From: Belnapia moabensis DSM 16746
Lineage (GTDB): Bacteria > Pseudomonadota > Alphaproteobacteria > Acetobacterales > Acetobacteraceae
Direction of reading: 5' to 3'
DNA length: 64,000 nucleotides
Assembly: GCF_000745835.1 (NCBI RefSeq)
Contig: NZ_JQKB01000005.1
Location: forward strand, 1-64,000
Shown here: positions 1 through 7,297 of the stretch, one piece after another
How the letters are laid out: each line of letters starts with the position of its first letter
Numbering within the stretch: position 1 is the stretch's first letter
Notes under the pieces: model-generated
Databases searched by the model: none
What the model was told of the DNA's origin: nothing
Seen by the model: the letters and a program-made list of their open reading frames with translations, nothing else
Program-made: the position numbers and the translations under genes

Positions 1-52
1 TGGAAGTGCAGCAATGCATGCAGCCGAGCGGTCCTAATCGCCCGATAGATCT
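1..52 (+). rRNA. 23S ribosomal RNA, 3' end (partial)
   Basis: The first ~52 bases match the conserved 3' terminus of bacterial 23S rRNA, including the element close to CGGTCCTAATCGCCCGAT. The gene runs in from the left edge. The exact 3' end is uncertain by about 10 bases. It is followed by an unusually C/A-rich, G-poor spacer (about 53-175) and then the 5S gene, so this is the distal part of an rRNA operon on the + strand. Confidence 0.85.
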
Positions 53-190
53 CCACCACACCAACACCACAGCAGCCGGTCACCCCTCAAAAGGCGACCA
101 GCACCGCACGCAGCACCAAGCCGCGCACACCACACACACAACCCAACACCCCAAACCAACCATCCCATCCCAATCCCAGGATCCTGTTCG

Positions 191-312
191 GTGGCCCGGT
201 GGTCATCGCGGGGATGATACACCCGATCCCATCCCGAACTCGGACGTGAAACACCCCAGCGCCCATGGTACTGCAGCTCAAGCTGCGGGAGAGTCGGTCG
301 CCGCCGGGCCAC
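191..312 (+). rRNA. rrf: 5S ribosomal RNA
   Basis: The stretch has the diagnostic 5S core (CCGATCCCATCCCGAACTCGG, about 224-244) and terminal arms that pair: GTGGCCCGGTGG at 191-202 with CCGCCGGGCCAC at 301-312. Outside the arms, GGATCCTGTT (about 179-188) pairs with AACAGGATCC (about 315-324) and would extend the stem, as expected for an RNase processing stalk. It lies between the 23S end and the initiator tRNA. End positions are estimated from the stem. Confidence 0.9.
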
Positions 313-344
313 CCAACAGGATCCCAGGATACCAACCATACCAC

Positions 345-418
<74 letters not shown>

Positions 419-490
419 CCCCCCTACACACAAATCATCCCCGCACAGCCGCATCGGAACAACAAATCCGATGAGCAGGCGTAACCTGAC

Positions 491-1756
491 TTAGGTGAGC
501 CAACCCAAGGCACGTAGCCGGGAAGCTTCACCCTCCAAAAAGCGAACGCCGATATCCGTCCGCCAACGCAGCTCAGGGACGATGACGTTGCGGGCGCGGG
601 TATGCGCGGCTTCACGCGCATTCTGCACCGTCCCACCGGTCCCGGTGACGATCATGGCATGACCCGACCGCCGACGAACCAAGAGCTGCCCGTCCGGATC
701 ACAACGGATGTCGACGGGGTGGTAGTGACCCAGTTCCCTGCCTTGAGGCGGTTGGCGGTAGAAGATCGGCACGTCATCCGTGGGCGTTGCTTTGTGGTCC
801 ACTGCCGGAAACGGGGGCACGGTCAGCACCACAGCGATTGACCATCCCGGCACCGTTCGGAAGGTCTCCGACGCTCCCGCAACCATGCGGCCGAATAGGT
901 CGCCCCAACCATCGCGCTGCATCGCCGCGAGTACGGCAAAACCAGGATTGCCGAAGCGGCAGGTGAACTCCAGCGGCAGCGGCCCACGGTCATCCACCAT
1001 GAGGTTGAGATTGACGTAGCCGACATGGCCGGCGTCGGCGAGCAGCGGTGCAATGCGACCGAGCGTCGCCTCGAACAGCCGCTCCGCATTCTCATAGCTG
1101 GCGAGCGTACCCATCTCGCCCGTCATCTCGCCCATATCGCTCGGAAAGAAGCGTTTATGCTCGAAGTCGATGCAAGCCGGACGAAGGAAGCGTCGCCCGT
1201 TGAAATAGGCGCCGACACCAACTTCCACGCCATCCAGCCGCTCCTGTAGGAATACTCTTCCGGGACCGGCGCGGCGAAGCATGAAGGCAAGGTCGTGGCC
1301 GGCAGGATGTTCGCCGACGAAGGTTGGTAGGCGACTGTCGTCGAACTTCAACACTTGGCGGCCTGGCGCCTGGGCGAGCCATGTCAGAGCTTCGGCAGGG
1401 CTATCGAATGCCCGATTCCGTGCAACCGGTAGGCCGAGCCGCTGCAATACCGCCTGCCCGAAGGCTCGATCGTTCTCCAGCCTGTCGCCGAAGGCGCTCC
1501 CGCCGATGACCCGGTAGCCATCGCGGCGGAGCCTATCGGCGATCTCGCCACGATCAGCCCGCTCGAACAGGATGATGCCGTCGCGGCCGACCCAAGGGAG
1601 TTCCTGCCGCCAGTCGGAAACGGTTTCTATCAGGCCATCGAAGGCGCGTTCCTCGGGCCGGTCCTCGGCATGGACCCGTACGTCATGCCCTTCGCGCCTC
1701 AAGGCCAGGTAGATGTCGCCGAGGTAAACCCGTGGACCGATTGCCAGAATGCGCAT
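491..1756 (-). CDS. PurD-like ATP-grasp ligase, last gene of the cyclitol/YcaO cluster
   Basis: Predicted 421-residue ATP-grasp enzyme whose layout resembles phosphoribosylglycinamide synthetase (PurD): an N-terminal Rossmann-like segment (MRILAIG), a DRLENDRAFGQ stretch near residue 91 like PurD's LE.DR helix entry, an ATP-grasp core, and a late metal-binding strand LEFTCRFGNP. ATP-grasp ligases activate a carboxylate as acyl phosphate and join it to an amine or thiol. The ATG at 1756 was chosen because the reading frame upstream of it overlaps the preceding glycosyltransferase gene; this start leaves a 14-nt gap. As the terminal gene of a 12-gene operon with sugar, inositol and YcaO enzymes it is more likely a dedicated pathway ligase than housekeeping PurD. 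Its substrate is unknown. It converges on the rRNA operon. Confidence 0.75.
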   Translation of the reverse strand: MRILAIGPRVYLGDIYLALRREGHDVRVHAEDRPEERAFDGLIETVSDWRQELPWVGRDGIILFERADRGEIADRLRRDGYRVIGGSAFGDRLENDRAFGQAVLQRLGLPVARNRAFDSPAEALTWLAQAPGRQVLKFDDSRLPTFVGEHPAGHDLAFMLRRAGPGRVFLQERLDGVEVGVGAYFNGRRFLRPACIDFEHKRFFPSDMGEMTGEMGTLASYENAERLFEATLGRIAPLLADAGHVGYVNLNLMVDDRGPLPLEFTCRFGNPGFAVLAAMQRDGWGDLFGRMVAGASETFRTVPGWSIAVVLTVPPFPAVDHKATPTDDVPIFYRQPPQGRELGHYHPVDIRCDPDGQLLVRRRSGHAMIVTGTGGTVQNAREAAHTRARNVIVPELRWRTDIGVRFLEGEASRLRALGWLT

Positions 1757-1770
1757 CGGCGTCTTCCTGC

Positions 1771-3411
1771 TTATGGCTTCGAATCTGGAACGCCGCCCAA
1801 TGGAACCGGTTCGCGATGCTGGCCTGTCGCCGAGCCGTGATGCTTTCCCGCGGGACGGGCCGTCCACACCACGATAGGCACCCCTAGCAGCAAGGATAGC
1901 CAGATGGGGGAGGCGATCACGACCGGAAACAGCCCCCCGTAGGATAGCAGTACCAAACTGCCTACGCCCATCGCCAAGCTGAAGCGCAGCCGTTGCACTG
2001 TAGTGCTCCAACGGAGACTGCGGCCATCGCGCTGCTGCTGCTCCCAGCCGGCGGTCTGTCCCGCTGCGGAAACCAGGATGAGCCATGTCCTCTCCGCCGC
2101 CATGACCGCATCAGTGGCCACTGAGAAGCCGATCTCTCTCAGGAACGGGCTCAGGCGCGGCAGCTTTGGCCCCGGGTTCAGCAAGGCCTCGGCATGGCCC
2201 GCAAGCTTCGGCAGGTTCAGCGTCAGGAAGCCAGCCGCGAGCAGCAGGAGAAGGCCAGCACGCGAGGTGCCCTCGCCGCCGCCGGTTGCGGCGTTGAGTG
2301 CGGCGAGCGGCAGCAGGGCGAACCAGAAGGGCGTCAGCGTGTAATGCAGGATCGCCTGCAGCATCTGAAACCGGCCCAGCCGGCCGAGATCGGGGCGGCG
2401 CAGCAGGTGACGATATTGCAGATTGCCGCGCGCCCAGCGGATGTCGCGGTCGAGGCAGGCCAGCAGGTCCGGTGGATGGCGCTCGAAGGAGCCGGCATCG
2501 TCCGGCAAAACCCGCACGGCCCAGCCAGCGGCGTGCAGCAAGGCGGCCTCGACATGGTCATGGCTGAGGATCGCCTCGCCGCCAGGCAGCGAGGGCAGGC
2601 GTGCATGGGCCCGGAACGGGGCGATGCGGATAAGGGCGTTGTGGCCCCAGAATGCGCCCTCCGGCCCCTGCCACCAGGCCTGACCGGTCGCCCAGATTCG
2701 CATGCCGTGCCGCTGGCCGAGGCTGAAGCACCTAGCGAAGCGGGTGGCCTCGCCATGCCCGCGGATCGTCGGCTGCAGGACCGCTAGGCGCCGGTCGGCC
2801 TGCATCAGGCGGACGAGGCGCCTGACCGTCGTAGCGGACAGGACGGAATCCGCATCCATCAGCAGGAGGAAATCGTCATCCGCGTCCCGGTCGAGGAAAT
2901 CCATCAGGTTGCCGGCCTTGTAGCCGCTGTTCCGGCTCCGCCGCCGGTAGTGGACCGCGTCCGCCGGAAACCGCGCCGCGAAGCGTGCGACTTCAGCCGC
3001 CTCGTCGAGAGCAATCCCGCCGTCCGGAGTATCGGACAGGATGGCGAGGCGAAAGCGGCCCGCTTCGGCGGCCGGAGCGTGTAGTTCCTCCAATAGGCGA
3101 CCCAGGGGCGGCAGGACCGACGCCATGTCCTCTAGCCTGACGCAGACGGCGATGACGGTGCGGGCTTCGACAGCGGCGTCCTGCCAGCCGGATTGACGCA
3201 TTACGGGCAGCACGGCTGCCAGTGGATCGGGCGTCAGCATCCGGATGGCGAAGCCGACCAGCCCCGTCGCCCCGGCCAGCGCCAGCCAGGGTGCGTTGAC
3301 GGTGAGGCAGGCGAGGATCAGCCATTCCCATACTGTCCAGCCGCCGGCGGAGAGCACGTGCCACCCGAGCGCCACAAGGGCCGAGGCAATACCGGCCACC
3401 AGCGCCGCCAT
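1771..3411 (-). CDS. OpgH/MdoH-like membrane glycosyltransferase (GT2), short form
   Basis: 546-residue membrane glycosyltransferase related to OpgH, which polymerises periplasmic glucans from UDP-glucose. Visible features are two N-terminal membrane spans (about 1-60), the YRRRSRNSGYKAGNLMDF region, the catalytic DADSV (186-190), a downstream SHDHVEAAL motif, the RWARGNLQ motif typical of processive GT2 enzymes, and several C-terminal membrane segments. E. coli OpgH is about 850 residues; this copy lacks the long N-terminal extension and the C-terminal tail. No opgG partner is present. It sits between galE and the ATP-grasp gene, so it may add a hexose to the cluster's product at the membrane rather than make osmoregulated glucan. 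The ATG at 3411 is used; the open frame continues upstream without a good ATG, so a non-ATG start up to about 20 codons earlier is possible. Confidence 0.75.
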   Translation of the reverse strand: MAALVAGIASALVALGWHVLSAGGWTVWEWLILACLTVNAPWLALAGATGLVGFAIRMLTPDPLAAVLPVMRQSGWQDAAVEARTVIAVCVRLEDMASVLPPLGRLLEELHAPAAEAGRFRLAILSDTPDGGIALDEAAEVARFAARFPADAVHYRRRSRNSGYKAGNLMDFLDRDADDDFLLLMDADSVLSATTVRRLVRLMQADRRLAVLQPTIRGHGEATRFARCFSLGQRHGMRIWATGQAWWQGPEGAFWGHNALIRIAPFRAHARLPSLPGGEAILSHDHVEAALLHAAGWAVRVLPDDAGSFERHPPDLLACLDRDIRWARGNLQYRHLLRRPDLGRLGRFQMLQAILHYTLTPFWFALLPLAALNAATGGGEGTSRAGLLLLLAAGFLTLNLPKLAGHAEALLNPGPKLPRLSPFLREIGFSVATDAVMAAERTWLILVSAAGQTAGWEQQQRDGRSLRWSTTVQRLRFSLAMGVGSLVLLSYGGLFPVVIASPIWLSLLLGVPIVVWTARPAGKHHGSATGQHREPVPLGGVPDSKP

Positions 3412-3464
3412 CGCGGCGCGCCGGACGCGCAGCGTGCGTCGCTCGCCCTCCAGAGTCGCGGAGG

Positions 3465-4478
3465 TCAGCTCCAGAGTTGCCGCCGGTTCTTGCCCGCCAT
3501 GCGCCGCTCCCAGGTGACGGCATCGGCGATGATGACATCGAGATCGTCGAAGGCCGGGCGCCAGGCGAGCACGCTCCGGATGCGCTCTGCCGCCGCGACG
3601 ACAGCGGGCGGGTCGCCGGGGCGCCTCGGCGCGATCCGGACCGGCAGCGTCACCCCCGTTGCGCGCTCGACGGCCCTGAGCACGGCGCGCACCGAATGCC
3701 CCCGCCCATAGCCGCAGTTGAGCACGGCGGTCCCGCCGCCCATGGCGAGGTGCCGTAGGGCCTCGACATGGGCGCGCGCGAGGTCGGTGACATGGATGTA
3801 GTCGCGGATGCCGGTGCCGTCCGGCGTGTCGTAGTCCTCGCCATAGATCGCCACCTCGGGGCGCTGCCCGAGTGCGGCCTCGCAGGCCACCTTGATCAGA
3901 TGCGTGGCGCCCGCGACGCGCTGGCCGGCGCGCCCGGCCGGGTCGGCGCCTGCCACGTTGAAGTAGCGCAGCGCGACGACATCAAGCCCATGCGCGGCGG
4001 AGACGGCCTGCAGCAGCTGCTCCGCCGCGTGCTTCGAGGCACCGTAGGGATTGATCGGGCGGCAGGGCGTATCCTCGTCGACCGGCAGGCGGTCCGGGAT
4101 GCCGTAGACGGCGGCGGTGGAGGAGAAGACGAGCCGCGAGACGCCCTCGGCGACGCAGGCCTCCGCCAAGGTGAGAGTATTGGCCAGGTTGTTCCGCCAA
4201 TAGCGGATGGGATCGACGACCCTCTCGGGTGCGATCAGCGACCCGGCCATGTGCACCACGGCGCCGACGCCGAAGCCGCGAAGCGCCGCCCGCACCGCTG
4301 CCGCATCGCCGGTGCTCGTCTGCACCAGCGGCACCCCGGCGGGGATGGCCTCGCGGCAGCCGGTGGACAGGTCGTCGAGGATCGCGACGCGCAGGCCGGC
4401 ATCGAGCAGGGCAAAGACGACATGGCTGCCGATGTAGCCGGCTCCGCCCGTGACGAGGATGGTCGAGCCGTCCGTCAT
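3465..4478 (-). CDS. galE: UDP-glucose 4-epimerase (GalE-like SDR)
   Basis: 337-residue extended short-chain dehydrogenase. It has the NAD-binding GGAGYIGSH (11-19), the catalytic Ser-Tyr-Lys as S120, Y145 and K149 (YGASK), and the GalE hallmarks ALRYFNVAGA and RDYIHVTDLA. The length is right for GalE (about 335). It interconverts UDP-glucose/UDP-galactose and in some members the N-acetyl forms. The start ATG overlaps the stop of the upstream deacetylase (ATGA), so translation is coupled. In this cluster it probably supplies the nucleotide sugar for one of the two glycosyltransferases. Whether it acts on GlcNAc forms cannot be told from sequence alone. Confidence 0.85.
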   Translation of the reverse strand: MTDGSTILVTGGAGYIGSHVVFALLDAGLRVAILDDLSTGCREAIPAGVPLVQTSTGDAAAVRAALRGFGVGAVVHMAGSLIAPERVVDPIRYWRNNLANTLTLAEACVAEGVSRLVFSSTAAVYGIPDRLPVDEDTPCRPINPYGASKHAAEQLLQAVSAAHGLDVVALRYFNVAGADPAGRAGQRVAGATHLIKVACEAALGQRPEVAIYGEDYDTPDGTGIRDYIHVTDLARAHVEALRHLAMGGGTAVLNCGYGRGHSVRAVLRAVERATGVTLPVRIAPRRPGDPPAVVAAAERIRSVLAWRPAFDDLDVIIADAVTWERRMAGKNRRQLWS

Positions 4479-5215
4479 GCCGCCACCCGGAGCGGCGGCA
4501 TCGCGCCCCTTTCGCGGAAGCGCTCGGCTGGTCCTGCGGCCTCCAACGCGCGGCGCAACCCGTCCTCGCCGCCGAATTGGAAGCCGAGCTGCGTCGCATA
4601 GGCGGCACAGGCGGCCAGCCGTGCTGCCGCGTCGCCGGGGATGCTGCGCTCCGGCCATGCTTCCATCGCCGCGGCGAAAGGCTGCACCGACTCCCGCAGC
4701 GGCCGGGCGGAATAGGGGAAGTCGGTCCACCACAGCACCGGTAGCGCGGCCGGCAGCACCGCCTGCACCGCCTCGACGAGCCGGACATGGTCGACATGGC
4801 CGCCGATCGCCTGCGAGGCGAGCAGGAGGTCGGGCGGATTGGCCATCAGTGCCGCCACGGCGTGCGACAGCGGCGGCAGGATCGCATCCGCCTCCTGCGG
4901 CGGGCCGAACAGGGCGCGCGCATCCGCATAGCCGCGATGCGGCGCTTCGGGAAAATCCAGCCAGAGCGGCTGTGCCCCGAGGCGGGCGCAGGCCTCGGTA
5001 TCCTCGGCGCGGCGGAGCGCCATGTAGTCCACCTCCGCCGGCAGGCCCTTGTCGAGCTGGCAGGCCAGGGCGAAGCCGCTCGGGTTCGACACGGAGCGGG
5101 TGAAGGCCGTGGCGATGGTCACCTCCCATCCGGCCTGTGCCAGTGCCGCGAGCGTGCCGCCGCAGGAGAAGGCGGCATCGTCGAGATGCGGCGAGAGGGC
5201 GAGGGCGCGTGGCAT
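4475..5215 (-). CDS. PIG-L/LmbE-family N-acetylglucosaminyl deacetylase
   Basis: 246-residue zinc deacetylase of the PIG-L/LmbE family, which includes MshB (mycothiol) and PIG-L (GPI anchors). The zinc motif appears as SPHLDDAAFSCGG (H10, D12, D13) in place of the usual HPDDE, and the second ligand motif is GGHVDH (H140, H143). The family removes an acetyl group from N-acetylglucosamine attached to inositol or a related acceptor. The ATG at 5215 is chosen over an upstream in-frame ATG because it gives a TGATG overlap with the glycosyltransferase stop. The pairing with a GT4 enzyme immediately upstream and with inositol-phosphate synthase in the same operon is the MshA-MshB arrangement in outline. 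Confidence 0.85.
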   Translation of the reverse strand: MPRALALSPHLDDAAFSCGGTLAALAQAGWEVTIATAFTRSVSNPSGFALACQLDKGLPAEVDYMALRRAEDTEACARLGAQPLWLDFPEAPHRGYADARALFGPPQEADAILPPLSHAVAALMANPPDLLLASQAIGGHVDHVRLVEAVQAVLPAALPVLWWTDFPYSARPLRESVQPFAAAMEAWPERSIPGDAAARLAACAAYATQLGFQFGGEDGLRRALEAAGPAERFRERGAMPPLRVAA

Positions 5216-6456
5216 CAGAGAAGATGCGGCGCGGCGCGGAACCGGCAATCCAGGTCACGCGGCAGGACGGGGTCGAAAGCGGTGTCGGGTTTGCGGCCAG
5301 CGACCTCGGTATAGACGTCCATGATCTGGCGGCCGACTGCCTCCCAGGAATAGGTGCGGCGGCATTCCTCGAGCGCGGCCGCAGCGAGGCGGCGGCGGAG
5401 CGGCGCGTCCTCGATGATCCGCCGCAGCGCTCCGGCGAGGGCCAGGATATCGCCCGGCTGCACCAGCAGGCCGTTCTCGCCGTCGCGCAGGCAGTCCACC
5501 ACGCCGACGGCGTAGCAGGAGACGCTGGCGAGGCCGTTCGCCATGGCTTCGAGGATGGTGTTGCTGAAGCCCTCGGCATAGGTCGGGCTGACGAAGACAT
5601 CAGCCTCGCGGTAGAGCGCGGGCGCCGCGTCGTAATCGGCATAGCCAGTGAAGCGGATGGGCACGCCGCGCTCGGCGGCGAGCGCCTGCGAGCTGTCGTA
5701 GTCGGGGCCGATGCCGGATATGGTGGCGGCGAAGCGTAGGCCTTCGGCCTGCAACAGGGCCAGCGCCTCGATCATGTCGAGTGCGCCTTTCCGCCGGTCG
5801 ACGCGGCCGTGGTAGAGCAGGCGAACGGGGTCAGCGGCCTCGCCGGGAACAAAGCCGGCGGCGGGGTGGAAGCGCTCCGTATCGACGGCGCCGGGGACGA
5901 TGGTGAAGCGTTCCCGCGCCACGCCGAGGCGCTCGACCACCTCCTGCGCGAAGCTTTCGCAGCCGATCAGCAGCGCATTGGCGTGGTTCAACACGTTCAG
6001 CATGCCGAGCCGGTGCGTCTCGCAGCAGGAGCCGACCCAGTGGCCGTCGCCGCCCTGGATGGAGACGACGGTCGGGATGCCGAGCTCGCGCGCCGCCAGC
6101 AGCACCGCCCAGCCATTCGGGTAGCCGTATTGCGCGTGCAGGATGTCGAAGGGTTTCTTCCGGTGCTCGGCGAGGATGACGGAGACCATGTCGTCTACGT
6201 CGCGCTCGAAATCGGCGCCGCCCGGCTCGGCGAAGGCCTCCTCGCCGAGGGACTGGCGGCCGATGACGGTGACGCCGGGTACCTCGGGCGGCGGGCCGCC
6301 GCCATAGACGCGGGTGCCGGCGGCATCGCCGCGGTACTGGCTGACCATCGTCACGTCATGCCCGGCCGCGACGAGCTGGCGCAGGAGGTTGACCGCATAG
6401 ACGCTCATGCCGCTGATCGCCGGGAAGAAGCGGCGGCTGCAGAACAGGATCCTCAT
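5215..6456 (-). CDS. GT4-family glycosyltransferase (MshA-like fold)
   Basis: 413-residue retaining GT-B glycosyltransferase. The N-terminal acceptor domain begins with MRILFCSRRFFP and the donor domain with LLYHGRVDRRKG (about 213-224). The GT4 E-x7-E signature is EGFSNTILE (E295, E303). Such enzymes transfer a sugar from UDP- or GDP-sugar to an acceptor alcohol; in this operon inositol, its phosphate or a derivative is the obvious candidate acceptor. It overlaps the TIM-barrel gene stop by 4 nt (ATGA) and the deacetylase start by 1 nt. Substrate assignment is inference from context; GT4 members also act on lipid-linked and polysaccharide acceptors. Confidence 0.83.
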   Translation of the reverse strand: MRILFCSRRFFPAISGMSVYAVNLLRQLVAAGHDVTMVSQYRGDAAGTRVYGGGPPPEVPGVTVIGRQSLGEEAFAEPGGADFERDVDDMVSVILAEHRKKPFDILHAQYGYPNGWAVLLAARELGIPTVVSIQGGDGHWVGSCCETHRLGMLNVLNHANALLIGCESFAQEVVERLGVARERFTIVPGAVDTERFHPAAGFVPGEAADPVRLLYHGRVDRRKGALDMIEALALLQAEGLRFAATISGIGPDYDSSQALAAERGVPIRFTGYADYDAAPALYREADVFVSPTYAEGFSNTILEAMANGLASVSCYAVGVVDCLRDGENGLLVQPGDILALAGALRRIIEDAPLRRRLAAAALEECRRTYSWEAVGRQIMDVYTEVAGRKPDTAFDPVLPRDLDCRFRAAPHLL

Positions 6457-7295
6457 CGGGCGTCTCCTTCCCGGCAGTGGCGCAGCCAGTCGAGGGAATG
6501 CGGGATCATCCGGTCGGCGCGGTGGCTCTCGCGCGACAGCTCGACGCAGACGAGGCGGGCGAAGCCGATCTCCTCCAGAGCGTCGAGGCAGGCGGGAATG
6601 TCCATGTCACCCTCGCCGAAGGGCAGGTGGGTGTGGTCGCCGCGGCGCATGTCCTCGATTGCCACGGTGCCGATCTGCGCGGCGAATTCGCGCACGGCTG
6701 CTGGCGGCTCGCGCTCCTGCGTCACCAGGCAATGGCCGAGATCGAGGGCGAGGGTGAGGCCGGGCAGGTGCGGCTGCAGCCTGGCCCAGTCGTCCAGCGT
6801 CTCGACCAGCATCCCCGGTTCCGGCTCCAACGCCGGGGTGACGCCGTGGCGGGTGGCGTAGTCCGTCACCTGCGCCAGGCCTTCCAGCAGCCATTCGCCG
6901 GCCTCGCCGCGATCGACGCCCGGACGGGGCACGCCGGCCCAGAAGGAGACCGCCTCGGCCTGGAGGATGTTGCCGATGTCGATGGCGCGCTGGAGGAAGG
7001 CGACGCGCCGCGCGCGACCCTCGGCGTTCGGCGTCAGCAGGGTCGGCTCGTGCTTCTGGCGCGGGTCGAGCAGGAAGCGCGCGCCTGTCTCGATGACGCA
7101 GCCAAGGCGGCGGCTGCGCAGCTCGCGCGCGAGCGCCTCCGTGCGGGCCACCCAGCCCTCTTCCAGCGGGTCGAGGTGCTGGAAGTCGAGGGTGAGGGCG
7201 ATGCCGTCATAGCCGGCCTCGGCGATCAGCGCGACGGCGTCGGCGAGGCGGTGGTTGGCGGCGCCGTTGGTGTTGTAGGCGAAGCGCAGCGCCAT
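6453..7295 (-). CDS. Sugar phosphate isomerase/epimerase-like TIM-barrel protein
   Basis: 280-residue protein of the AP-endonuclease-2/xylose-isomerase TIM-barrel superfamily, the group containing IolE, IolH and IolI of inositol metabolism. Metal-ligand candidates sit at the usual strand ends: E in LEPEPG, D/H in ALDLGHC, D/H in IEDMRRGDHTH, and E in CVELSRESH. The start ATG at 7295 lies 2 nt beyond the YcaO stop (TGA-CC-ATG). Together with the Gfo/Idh dehydrogenase upstream it suggests keto-inositol epimerisation or dehydration. The exact reaction cannot be read from sequence. Confidence 0.78.
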   Translation of the reverse strand: MALRFAYNTNGAANHRLADAVALIAEAGYDGIALTLDFQHLDPLEEGWVARTEALARELRSRRLGCVIETGARFLLDPRQKHEPTLLTPNAEGRARRVAFLQRAIDIGNILQAEAVSFWAGVPRPGVDRGEAGEWLLEGLAQVTDYATRHGVTPALEPEPGMLVETLDDWARLQPHLPGLTLALDLGHCLVTQEREPPAAVREFAAQIGTVAIEDMRRGDHTHLPFGEGDMDIPACLDALEEIGFARLVCVELSRESHRADRMIPHSLDWLRHCREGDAR

Positions 7296-7297
7296 GG

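Noticed and set aside
1757-2086. Longer ATP-grasp protein starting at 2086
   Set aside because: The extra 110 residues overlap the coding 3' end of the glycosyltransferase in another frame and are Arg/Ser-rich without similarity; the start at 1756 begins exactly at the conserved Rossmann strand.
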